NCBI RefSeq assembly: GCF_040807025.1
Contig: NC_090956.1
Coordinates: 923,017-987,016 of the forward strand
DNA length: 64,000 nt
DNA from: Struthio camelus
Taxonomy: Eukaryota > Chordata > Aves > Struthioniformes > Struthionidae
Direction: 5' to 3'
Shown: one piece after another, positions 32,601-43,209 of the stretch
Layout: each line of letters starts with the position of its first letter
Position numbering within the stretch: the stretch's first letter is position 1
Program-made: the position numbers and the translations under genes
The notes under the pieces: model-generated
The model's database searches: none
What the model saw: the letters and a program-made list of their open reading frames with translations, nothing else
Told to the model about the DNA's origin: nothing

Positions 32601-35600
32601 CAAGTAATTGTTCCCTTTTCTTTTAGTATGTCAGAAGGTTCATTGCTAAAATATGCTGTTGACGTTTCACACAGATCCAAGTTACGGCTGGCACCTCTGG
32701 TTAGGGCATGTTTTCTAACCCCCAGGTTATCTCAGAGGTACAGTCAACCTGAAAAGACAACCTTTTCTTTAGCTGGGATATTCTACTACAGTTACCACTG
32801 TCATCATTTTGTTCCTGGAACTGGACACGTAGTCAGCATTTCTTTTTCAAATTCCATTAATAAGATCTATTTTGGTTAGCTATTGATGTTTTCTGATAGC
32901 TGTACCTCATCCACCTTTTGCCAAGACAACAGCTCCCTGCAGATGGCTACTTACACTTGTCAATGGCCAGAAAGGCCCATAGGACAGGACAAGGGCGGGC
33001 TGGAAAGCCTGAGTCCCTCACTCATCTCTAAGAGACAAACTGGGAGGAGGGAAGCAGAATGAAAAGGTCTTTTCTGCTTGATATAGAAAATGGCTCCCAT
33101 AGCAAATGTACATAACAGAACTGCAACTCTTTGTTTAAGGACTGTGTCCTTGAATACAATCATCTGTGTTACAGCTTCTTGATCTGGCCTGGTGGAATAT
33201 CTTTTCAGGCATTTTTCAGCTCTGCCTTCTATGATTCTTTGATTTTCCCCTCCACCCAAGACAGCAGAGAATACAGGAATTACAGAACCTCTGGCCAACT
33301 AGCACCAAGGGCACAGGGAGGAGCAATAACTAAAACATACATAAGTTTTCTATTTCAAATTTCTTTCAGGATGAACTGGAACGAATGGGTTATCCCTACA
33401 GTGACTGCACTATGAATGGGTCTGATGTCCCAGTAAAAAACCTATATCGTGAATATAATACTTCCTATTCCATACAGGTAAAATATGTTTTCAAATCAAA
33501 CAAGGTTGTTTAGAAAAAAAATCTTCAAAGCAACTAAAATTATTGACTAGCGCACAGTATTACTAGGGGATCAGCAAACAAAGTAGAAAGCATAACCTAA
33601 GCACAGGAACTTTTTTCTCTGGCATTGCATCAACACCTGAGTCTGAACACTCAGTAGCCTCAGGTTTAGAAACAATCCCACTGAGTCCAGTGGAAATACC
33701 TATATGTTGCAGGATCAAAACCTAATGTTGTAAGTATCAAAACTTACCTCAAAAGATAAGGACTATTGCTTTGGCAGACAGCGCTGTTTAGTGTAATATT
33801 CAGTCTTCATTCTCACATCAAAACTGCTCAATATGGCAAGGAATGGCTAGCAATAGTTATTTTTCCCTTTTGTAGGTATGAAGTTTTGTTTCATTTTGAG
33901 AGGGATGAAGATGGTCTTTTCTGTCTTTTTCTCAAAAGCTGTAACACAGCAGTCTCCCAGAATCTCTGTTGTTGCATAGGATCCAGGTATGGGTGACATA
34001 CCAGCAAAGTGATAATTTGCAGACAAAAAAGCAAAATGTTTTTAGCTCTGCATATGAGCACTGTTTAATGCTGGTCTTTTTCTTGTACGTTGTTGCCTTA
34101 GAACTCAGCTCCCCAAAGCAGAGGGTTGCCATTCATCCTTAAAACAAAACAAAGCAACAACAGGCTCCCTGTTTAAAGCATCCATGTCTACTCCTGTTAC
34201 ATGTTCTTCAACCTTGCTTGTCCCTCTTCTGGCTTACTGAGCAAGCTGATTTATTATCATGCATTGATCAGATCAGCTTCAGCTAAGAGGGTAAAAAACT
34301 TAACTATAACGCATCAGATCTTTTGCACTTATCAAGCCTGACCCCTCATATCGTCTCTGCACTGGTTTCCATAGGAGATACTGTGGACCATTAGAGAACT
34401 AGGATTACGTATCCAGAAAGGCAGACTTGTATTGGTGAGGTGGGGGAAGAGTGCTGGGAATGTACTGAAACTTTTACTAGTTTTGACTAATACCGGTTTC
34501 TTAATATCTTGGGAAAAACTAGAAAAGTATTTCTTCTAGTGCATCACGTTAGAGGGAAGAGCTCTCAGTCCATGCCTGGGATCTGTAAAGCAACTCCAGA
34601 TGGCAACACGAAGGATTTGACATGCATCCAAATGGGAGCATGTATATTTTTAGTTTTACACTTTTCTGTGCTCTTGCCCATCTACACAGCAATAGGCTAC
34701 AGATCAGCTTTGCCCTTTCAGGGTTCCTTTAAAAGAGAAACTGATCATACCATATCATTAAAGCAATGAATTTCTTTTTCAGCTTTGAAAATATGTTTAT
34801 CTTCTAAAATTTTTGGGATTGGCTGAAATCTTTTAATTGTAGGTAGATCAAGTGGCAAGGGGAAGACATCTAATCGGTACCTATGTTCATCAGGAGAACT
34901 TCTTTAAACTCAAGGGATTAGTGAACAATCAGCATAACTTCATGTGCTACTGTAATTGTAATAGCAAAGCTATTCAGTGTGGAATAATCTCAAGAGCCCT
35001 CCTGCAATGGAAACTGTTACTGCAATTCTAGGAAGCTTTTGCTGAGACTTTAATATGACAGCTTTTCATAAAATAGGATGTTTTCCTGCTGTTCTGGATG
35101 CTCTAGGAGGATAAAACCTATTTAGATGACTGTTGTGCTCCTTATTTTAACTATGATATTGCTCTAATATGCAAAGAAGATTACATGTTGTGTACATGAG
35201 CAATATTGCTACTGCTCTGACAGGGGATAAACATACAGAAGGTATTTCTCACCTGAGTACTTCTGTTCTTTTGTAATCCTTTTCTCTTTAAGAGAAATAA
35301 GTCTTTTTTTAATATCGAAAATGCATGCTTATTTCGGATATGGAATGAAGACATGTCTTTCTCTTTTCTCCCTTTCAAAATTGGGATGAGAAAATTGAGT
35401 GTTTGTAAACCTCGAATCTGTAGTAAAAATACAGTGTAGATATAAGCGCTGGTTAATTTGTGACAAAGGCTTTAACACAGTGGAGACAAATTTCTTAATG
35501 GTGAGATCTGTCAATAAAGACAACATCAAGAACTTCTGAGGTTATTTACAAATGACTGAAGAATAAATCTCAAACAAGGTGAAGGGTTTTGGTCTGCCAG

Positions 35601-38600
35601 GCTTTTTTATATTTCTGCCTTTATATAATTATAACAGTTGGACCACTTTACCCTACATTTTAAGATGCTTGTATAATATTTAAGCAAATACTTGAAATAA
35701 TTGCATTATTACTTAAAAGTTGCTAAATGCTGACTCAGGTTCTACGTCCACACAATTGATGCCACTTCAGAGACCTCTCAGCAAAATCAGACTTCTTCAT
35801 CACTCTCTGATTACAAGTGAATTCTATAAGCATTTCATATTGCACAGAACTTCTCTGATTTTTCCACCCAGCTGACACTGTTAAATTTAATTATCTTTTC
35901 ATAGTCTTTGTTATTGCTTTGTGCATTGTTTCATCAAAAATCCCACTCCAATATCTGATGATTAACTTCATGCCTCACTGAGCTAATGGTAATGTTGCAG
36001 CCCTGGATTGTATGCTGTTGAAGTGGCAGCTGTAATCCTTTCAAGGAGAGAAACAGATGCACAGATAAGATAATCTAGATTTCTAAAACCTGCTCTTTAT
36101 GTTGAAGTATTTTTAAAGTCTTGCCTTTTAAAGTAGAAACCAGCCCTTTGTCAATATGTCATATAAAGCCTGGGAACAGCAGCAGTGTCTATGGATGTAA
36201 TTTTTTTTTTTTTTGGAAACTCCATGCAACTTCCCTCAAATCCTAAAATAATTAAGAAATGAGCATTTCTTGTGTGACTGGGAGCAGGCAGTTTAGTTCT
36301 CTGTGACTTCTGCACAGAGATTCTGCAAGCTGAATCACCCACAGTTAGCTCACAGCTACAATACTGAAGGAAATTTGGAGGAGCAGAGGTAAAAAAAATG
36401 CAATGTAAAGAAAAATGTAATTGCAGTGCAACTGAAAACATGCTAGCTTATTTACCTCCATCATCTGTCCATTGAAATCACTACTTTATCATAGATTATA
36501 AAACCAGTGTCATTTGGGACTGGTTTCCATAGTCTCTCATAGCATTTAAGAGATGTACACGTGTAAGCTGAAGAAGTTGCTTGCTTTATGCTCACTGGTC
36601 CATCTGTGACAGCTCGCTAGCAAGTCATGCAGTGCAGCACACCTTGCAGAACTGGCTCCCTGAACACCTTCAGTTTCCTCTCAATGTGTAGCTACAAAAG
36701 CATCTCTTCAGTGCAAAAGAGAGGAAAATATCTAGGAGCAGACTCAGTTCTCATAGAGCACATAGACATCAGCAACATAGTGCAACACAGAGCTCACCTT
36801 GAGAGTATGTCCCAGTTCTAAGCAGCTCCCTGTTCCCTTTTTTCAGGCTTGTCTGCGCTCTTGTTTCCAAAATCGCATGGTTGAAATCTGTGGATGTGGT
36901 CACTATATGTTTCCTTTACCTGAAGGGGTAAATTATTGCAATAATGAAGATAACCCAGGTTGGGGTAAGAACATGAACAAAACTAACTATACAGCCTTCC
37001 CAAGGGTATTGGCACACAGGAAGGGAGGGAGCATGTTTTATCGGTATTGCAAGTACAACAAGTGAATTGCTTTTGCTTATATACATTCTTCCCTTGGCTT
37101 TGAGGGTCTGTTAGGGTCAGTGACAATGAGAACAGGAGAATTCTTAGCTCTGCCAAAGGCTAAGGGATCTCAGCTTGCATACTGGCTTAGGTCAGGGTTT
37201 TCTCAGAAAGACAGACTGGCTCAAGCTGACTTAAGCACTGTGGAAGATAGCAGGAACTTCTTGACACCAAAAAGAGAGAGAAATGCGTAGTACTTCAGGT
37301 CACCAAGCATGAAAAGTTCAGGTCCTGAAATAAACTTGCCCTTCCCTATGTAAGTAGGCACAATTGACTCTTGTAAGGAAACACAGCAGTCAGTCGTGTT
37401 TGCTCTGGACAGACCATTCAAGAGATCTCGTTCTCTTGCAATAGCAGCTTACAGGAAAAGGAATGTAAAATGCCAGCTGCATTGCAATGCTCTGATATAA
37501 GCAGCAGACCATCATACTGCTGGAGTTGGCAAAGGCTGTACCTAAAATACTGATTCTCTGTAAAAGCTATCTGCAGAAAAGTATTAAATTGTCTAATTGC
37601 TTTGCCTGAGTTTTCAGGGAAAAGAAGGTTAGAGGGGAAGAAACCAAACTTGCGCAGCAGGCTCCTACTTAAAATATTTCTTTTATTAAAAGAAAATAAC
37701 ATAATCCAGATAAGCTGGGTTTTCATCTAAACAGATGCTTTGATTTTTTGTTTTCACTAAACAGCATATTGCTATTCATCACTGAGATCAAGTATAAGAC
37801 ACAGACAGTTTTGTATTGACTCTTGTAAGGAAACATGCAAGTAAGTACACAGACTCTTTCTGGCAGCTCTAAAGGTGGAGGGAATCCTGCATTTCGTCTC
37901 CCATCAATTCTGACCTTTTTAAAACTGCAGCAAAGCTTTTGGGGTTGCTATCTGAAACAAAACTAAAGTTCCAGTGACTTTGGAGAGGAGGAAATTTTGT
38001 ACTGATTGATGTTCTCCTTTCTGCTTTCTAGTGACACGCAATATAAAATGACCATCTCTATGGCAGACTGGCCATCTGAAGCTTCAGAGGTAACACCAAT
38101 TTCTTGTTTTGAAAGATTCATTAATAATTAGATGTTCTTAACCACATGAATCACTTGGTATTTTTAGAGTTAATGTTCAGGTAGCAAGCACCTCTTTGCT
38201 AAATTATACATTTTCAGCATACAAAGACTAGCTCCAGTGCATGAAACAGAAACAAGGAGTGGCATCCCCCCAACCCTGGCACTTGCTTTTTTGTGGTCCT
38301 GCACTAAACACAATTAGCAAGCCCAAGATGAGTAATCATGTTCCCATGTAATGCAAGTATATGTAATGCAAGTACAGAATAGGCACGGTATAGGCTTTCT
38401 TTCTGAGTTTGCTGGGCAAAACATAGAACACTTAGTGCTTAGCTTCACTGTTGCATTATAAATTTTTTCTGTTTCACGGTCTGCATTATGCTTTGTTTAA
38501 TCCACTTACCAGGACAGCTGCTTGCGAAGGAATATGGCGCCTGTGTGATTTCATGCTCTTTCAGGAGTAGAGAACAACCAGAAACAGAGCCACCTTTGTA

Positions 38601-41600
38601 CAACACAAGCGTAGTCTAAGGCAGATAAGATGTGATAAGATCTCATGGGCTCACTAAAGAGAAAATGAATACTCCATTTGGATCACTCATTAAATGCTAA
38701 AGATTAGGCAGTGTCAAAGCTACACACGCAGTCTTACCTCTCTTTCCCTACCCACATACATTACAGGACTGCTTGCATGACTGTTTTCTCCCTTGCTAAG
38801 TGTTTGCCACACAGTATTCTTACAGCATCATAGATAAAGGTATGACATCCTCTTCTGTGCCAACAGTGTTCCCAAGTCATATCCTACTGAGTACAGTATG
38901 TCTCATGACATCACTGGTTGTAATCAACTTCAAAGGAGATTTTAAACAGCCATGGTGATCTGACTTATCCTAGCACACATATCCCTTACATAAAAGCTTA
39001 ATGTTAATACCTGAATTGTTAAAACTGCAGCCAGCATGACTCTGCTGTCACAGCACGCATGCAGCCATAGCGAAAGCGTGCTTGATCAAAGGCATCTACA
39101 AGTTGCCAAATGTAGGAGCTACAAGTGGGTAAACAAGCATGAGTGACTTACAGACTCACTGCATTGGTGGAAAGTGCGCCTGCAGTGCTGTTCTGCACTT
39201 GACATCACCAGTGAATGCAAGCACAGAGTAGATCGAGGCATATGGGTAGAGGTTGTAACCCTTAGACAAACCACAGAGTGGGAGTGTTCTTAATCCAAAA
39301 GAGCTGTGTTAAAAAAAGACTATTCAGCACAGATTTTTAATTCCTGATGTTCTTGCCCAGGCAAGTGCTTAGAGAGGATGCTGCTTCTCAATTCTGAATA
39401 AATTTTATTTTCCTAGGATTGGATTTTCCATATTTTGTCTTACGAAAGGGATCTGTCAACAAATGTGACTCTGGACAGGTAAGTGAAAGGAACAACCACT
39501 TTATCTTCTCTAGTGAGCCTGTTAACATTAGATTAACGTGAACCTTGGCTATCAGCCAGAGCACACATGTGCTCACGCAAAAGAGAGAACGAGACCTAGC
39601 GCATGCTTTCCTGGAAGATGCATACATTAAATCTCAAATGCACTTCATGCATATTCTATATTCTCCACAGTAACAAACTAGGTAAGACAAACACCCAAAT
39701 GTGCAGTTAAACTAAAATGACCATTAAATACAGCACCTCCTGTCAGTTGCATATAGAAGTTTGGGGGCTCTAAAGCTATGAAATCCATGAACTTCCAGTG
39801 TTCAGCTCCTGTATCATAATGTTCATACTTTTATATGTACATCTCAGAATTTGCCAACAGCAGCAGGAGCAATAGGTTGGACGCAGTGTCAACAAAATGG
39901 ACACTGATGGAATTACCCTTTGATAACCTAAACCCTGAAATATGAGGAAAAGAAGAGGCTTCTTCCCCAAGGGGAAAAAAATAGAGAAACAGGAAGCAGT
40001 TTCATAAATATTGGTTGCAAATGCTAAGTTCCCTGTAATGCAGAGGGTGCTGTTTTAACCCATGTGCAGTTAATGTGAAAAAACAGTCTTGTGCTTGGAA
40101 GGCCAGGTAGAGTATCAGTGAGAAATGAAGTCAGGATTACTTCCTGACCAGATCTGTCATCCTGAACTCCTCTACAGTAATCAGCTTGTCTAGACCTAGG
40201 TACCCAGAATGAGGGTGCTGGCCCAAGGCAGGGCCTGGAGGGTGTCAGCAGTAGCGATCCATTTGGCCAAGACTGATACACACAAACCAGTTTTCTGGTC
40301 CTGTGCTAACTGGAGCATTAACAAGAGGCTGACTGCAAGAAATCTGGCAAACGTGAGCAGAATCAGCAGAAGAGCAATGCTGTTGGAGGAGCTGTATGAA
40401 AATAAAAGCACTTAGAGCATCTGTGAGAAAGACCAAGTTCTGGATCAAACAGAAGAAACAGGAACAAAGCTCCTATGGGATTTTTCTAACCTTAGAATAA
40501 TATTATTGTCAGAAAAGTATATAAGAGAATAAGGCAGAAACAGACAGCAGGACAGAGGATTGTAAGAAGAGACAGTGGCCAAAATGTTTATGTTTCAGTG
40601 CTAAATTTAGGCACTGAGAAATCTAGGCAATAAGAAATGGCCAGATTTAGAGAAGCACAGACAGCCTCCATGACATTCACTGCGAGTTGCTCAGTACATC
40701 TGAAAAGTCAGTTCTCATGGAGGTTTAGAAGCCTAATATTAGCACAAAACGCTGATGTTAGATGCCTAATATTAAGCTATTTATTAAAAAATAACCTTCT
40801 GGAAAGCTACAAAGCTCTAACTCAATACTTCCCTCACACCAGGCTCTTAAAAGAAAAAAAAAAAAAAACCACACACACAGAGATGATGCTCAAATTCTTC
40901 ATAGCAAGCAAAACCCCCCTAAAAATCTCTCCGACAGACTCTGCTTCCAGGACAGAACTCAGAGCACGATGGTTAAACGGGATTCTCCTATTTGTTCCTA
41001 GCAGACTGGAGCAGTCATTCATGATGCAGCCGCTCTGTCTCTGGCCACAAGAATACGAGAAGTGGGGTACTGAAGGGAGAGGCGATAGCTCTTTTAGATC
41101 AACTGAGGCAGTTAGAAAAAACAAAGCAAAAAGCTGTGAAGAAGCTTCTAGATGCACAAGTCCTTCTTCAGGAGGATACAGGCTATGAAGTACTTGAGAG
41201 CAAATTCTCTCTTCCAGCATGTATTTTGCAGTCAATAGCATATTTTTTTTTAAACTTCTTCCATATAACAGGCAGAAGTTTGAGTGGAAACAGTTATGAA
41301 CTGTCCCCTACACCACTGCTTTGAGAAGCTTTTCCCAACATACAAGCATTTGAGTACATGTATGGGACATCTGTAGCTTGAATTTGTTCTTAACTCATTT
41401 TTTGTTTTCTGCAGAAATGGAATCATCAAGCTGAACATTTACTTCCAGGAGTACAACTACCGAACAATCTCAGAGTCTGCTGCAACAACCGTGAGTGCAG
41501 GATTAGATGCCCTTTGTGTGTTATGCCACAACACATTGCCACAGCAAAACACCCAGCGAGCATATGCTGAAATAAGTCACACGTGCATGCCTAGGCAGGG

Positions 41601-42392
41601 TCATCAGCTTCTCAGAGAGACTAATTAAGAGTATCTGGAGATGCCCTTCCTTCATGAGGACAATGTTGAGTACCTCTGTGCTTCTGCCTCACCTATTCTC
41701 TGCAAAGCAGCGCATGAAGCAGCAGCCTTCATCAGCTAATTCATAGCCCCTTATTTATTATTCCCTCCCACTTGTTTTCCCCATTGCCAGTCTGAGACAA
41801 GTCACTGAGAAGCAGTCTCAGACATCCTCACAGGAGCATGCAACCTTTACAGAATAGCGCCTGCAAAATAAGGGACTCAGCAGAAACATTACTAGGTAAT
41901 AGCAGTACCTTTACTGCCCTAATTCAACATCAGAACACAGTAAATGGCTGGGGCTTATTATAGAATAGGCTAGGTCTGCATCACCTCACTGTCCTTATTT
42001 CCTATTTGCAGATTGTTTGGCTGCTGTCAAGCCTGGGAGGCCAGTTTGGGTTCTGGATGGGGGGCTCTGTGCTATGTCTCATAGAGTTTGGAGAAATAAT
42101 CATTGACTCTCTGTGGATCACCATTATTAACATCATCAGCTGGTGCAAGGGCCTGAAGCAGAAACGAGCCCAGGCACAGTACCCAGATGCACCTCCAACA
42201 GTGTCAGAGTTGGTGGAAGCTCACACAAACCTCGGGTTCCAGCATGAAGATTCCAGTCCTGTTCCCAGAAATGAAATTCATCTTAATGAAGTGCTGCCCC
42301 CTGAGCCTGGCACCCCTCCACCTAACTATGACTCACTCCGCGTACAGCCTCTGGACGTCCTTGACTTGGACAGCGATGCAGAAACTGAATAA
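26310..42392 (+). CDS. SCNN1B: ENaC beta subunit, complete coding region (12 exons)
   Basis: Beta subunit of the amiloride-sensitive epithelial Na+ channel. Exons are 26310-26620, 27523-27841, 29373-29566, 31659-31762, 32237-32400, 33370-33477, 36847-36964, 37765-37840, 38032-38089, 39417-39478, 41415-41490 and 42012-42392. They sum to 1971 bases, giving 656 residues plus TAA (mammalian beta is about 640). Visible parts are the cytoplasmic N-tail with gating motif H36-G37, TM1 about 50-71, the cysteine-rich extracellular domain, TM2 with selectivity tripeptide GGS at 547-549, and the tail with PPPNY at 632-636. Beta identity rests on [20 protein letters not shown], on [20 protein letters not shown] and on [12 protein letters not shown]. 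Oddities are lysine at residue 43 and the absence of the cysteine pair seen in the mammalian finger domain. SCNN1G lies upstream in tandem, and COG7 is convergent downstream. Confidence 0.97.
27523..27841 (+). CDS. SCNN1B: SCNN1B exon: finger domain part 1
   Basis: The exon follows GTCCTGCAG and ends CTG|GTAAGT, covering residues 104-210. It begins [20 protein letters not shown] and contains [19 protein letters not shown]. Five N-glycosylation sequons are visible (NSS, NIS, NQT twice, NTT). The mammalian-type CNAxGC pair before the exon end is absent. Confidence 0.93.
29373..29566 (+). CDS. SCNN1B: SCNN1B exon: finger domain part 2
   Basis: The exon follows GTGTCTCCAG and ends TACAA|GTATGT, covering residues 211-274. 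It encodes [20 protein letters not shown], then [18 protein letters not shown] and [16 protein letters not shown]. Confidence 0.94.
31659..31762 (+). CDS. SCNN1B: SCNN1B exon: finger to palm
   Basis: This 104-base exon follows a long T-rich tract ending TTTTCAG and ends TTTG|GTAAGA. It encodes [20 protein letters not shown] and [15 protein letters not shown], including the conserved NCYxFN motif. Confidence 0.94.
32237..32400 (+). CDS. SCNN1B: SCNN1B exon: beta-ball and palm strands
   Basis: This 164-base exon follows GGTGTCCCAG and ends GTG|GTATGT. It encodes [20 protein letters not shown], then [18 protein letters not shown] and [15 protein letters not shown], ending at residue 364. Confidence 0.95.
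33370..33477 (+). CDS. SCNN1B: SCNN1B exon: palm to thumb linker
   Basis: This 108-base exon, phase 0 at both ends, follows TTTCTTTCAG and ends CAG|GTAAAA. It encodes [20 protein letters not shown] and the following residues to NTSYSIQ (365-400). Confidence 0.95.
36847..36964 (+). CDS. SCNN1B: SCNN1B exon: start of thumb domain
   Basis: This 118-base exon follows CCTTTTTTCAG and ends TGGG|GTAAGA. It encodes [20 protein letters not shown], then [19 protein letters not shown]. It has the same length and phases as SCNN1G exon 746-863. Confidence 0.95.
37765..37840 (+). CDS. SCNN1B: SCNN1B exon: thumb, cysteine-rich
   Basis: This 76-base exon follows CACTAAACAG and ends TGCAA|GTAAGT. It encodes [20 protein letters not shown] and CKETC. 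It corresponds to the 79-base SCNN1G exon 1390-1468. Confidence 0.93.
38032..38089 (+). CDS. SCNN1B: SCNN1B exon: palm strand after thumb
   Basis: This 58-base exon follows TGCTTTCTAG and ends GAG|GTAACA. It encodes [20 protein letters not shown] with the conserved WPS motif. Confidence 0.95.
39417..39478 (+). CDS. SCNN1B: SCNN1B exon: knuckle region
   Basis: This 62-base exon follows TTTTCCTAG and ends GACAG|GTAAGT. It encodes [20 protein letters not shown]. It contains the NVT sequon, where the human protein, as I recall, has NIT. Confidence 0.94.
41415..41490 (+). CDS. SCNN1B: SCNN1B exon: palm strand leading to TM2
   Basis: This 76-base exon follows TTTTCTGCAG and ends ACC|GTGAGT. It encodes [20 protein letters not shown] and ESAATT, ending at residue 530. 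Confidence 0.95.
42012..42392 (+). CDS. SCNN1B: SCNN1B last coding exon: TM2 and C-tail
   Basis: The exon follows CCTATTTGCAG and runs to TAA at 42390-42392. It encodes residues 531-656: [20 protein letters not shown] begins TM2 and the pore. A juxtamembrane Cys is at 575 (WCKGL), [13 protein letters not shown] is in mid-tail, PPPNYDSL starts at 632, and the end is acidic. The PY motif is the known NEDD4L docking site in mammals. Confidence 0.96.
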   Translation: MVWLLSSLGGQFGFWMGGSVLCLIEFGEIIIDSLWITIINIISWCKGLKQKRAQAQYPDAPPTVSELVEAHTNLGFQHEDSSPVPRNEIHLNEVLPPEPGTPPPNYDSLRVQPLDVLDLDSDAETE

Positions 42393-42563
42393 GCAGTGCA
42401 CCCCATTACCTCCTAATGGCTACTGATGGCAAACCTGCTATCGCTGTGCTTAATTTGTCACTTACTGAGCAATGTTCTACTCTTAATCAAAACCAGGAAG
42501 GAACTAAAAAGCCCTCACTGTCCTCCCCACCCCAATGTAAAATGTTCACTCTGAAGAAGCTCT

Positions 42564-42581
42564 AATAAATCCTGTAATAAA
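42564..42581 (+). terminator. SCNN1B polyadenylation signals, proximal pair (AATAAA x2)
   Basis: Two AATAAA hexamers, 12 bases apart, lie about 175-190 bases after the SCNN1B stop codon. Confidence 0.6.
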
Positions 42582-43127
42582 TCTCACAGTCAGCCTCAGG
42601 CTGTGGCTTTAGTATGTAGAGCCAGTTTAAATCAACAGCGGTCTATAATCATAAATCACTAATTCTTTTTAACAAGTAGTTTTGCTTACTTGTAGGTGGA
42701 AAGTACTCCCCAGTGAGAAGTGCAGGGCAGAGAGCAGCTTTGAAAACATCATGCTGCTAGGTATATGGCCTGTAGCAGTGGCAGCAGGAGGCTGTTAAAC
42801 AGAAGAACAAGAAAAATACTGCAAGGCAGGTAGCGCTGAGATTAGACTAGCAAGCCCTTAAGACACAAGATAAATTGTCATGGCCTGTTGAACACTAAAA
42901 GACACCAGAGTTTGTGCTGCAATTGTGCTGCTTCATGGGTTGAACTATTGTATCCCAAACTACTTTTGACTTCTGCGTTTTCACCTCTAAACAACCACAA
43001 CATAAACTTCTTGGAGCCCTTGCGCTTTCTGTTTGTATTCAGTGCTTACTGCTCAGGGTTTGTTAATGCTCTTGCTGCAGATGGGCATGTCTGTTAATAT
43101 GTGTCAGAGATAAATGCTCCAGACTCC

Positions 43128-43133
43128 AATAAA
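43128..43133 (+). terminator. SCNN1B polyadenylation signal, distal candidate
   Basis: This is AATAAA in a CCAATAAAGATT context, about 740 bases after the stop. An A20 run follows at 43189-43208. Confidence 0.4.
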
Positions 43134-43188
43134 GATTCAAGTGCATGGAGAAAATGCCAAGTCATTTAACTACCATTCTTGGCACACC

Positions 43189-43208
43189 AAAAAAAAAAAA
43201 AAAAAAAA
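43189..43208. repeat. Poly-A20 tract
   Basis: Twenty A bases lie about 55 bases after the distal AATAAA. This could be a simple homopolymer or the relic poly(A) tail of a retroposed sequence. Confidence 0.85.
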
Positions 43209-43209
43209 T

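Larger units (their letters stand above)
42393..43150 (+). other. SCNN1B: SCNN1B 3' UTR (probable extent)
   Basis: Three AATAAA hexamers follow the stop: 42564-42569 and 42576-42581 (about 180 bases after TAA) and 43128-43133 (about 740 bases after). The 3' UTR may end after either group; use of alternative polyadenylation sites is possible. Confidence 0.6.

Noticed and set aside
36965-37065. In-frame extension past the SCNN1B exon 36847-36964
   Set aside because: A GTAAGA donor is present, and the cysteine-rich continuation is found at 37765; the extension does not resemble ENaC.
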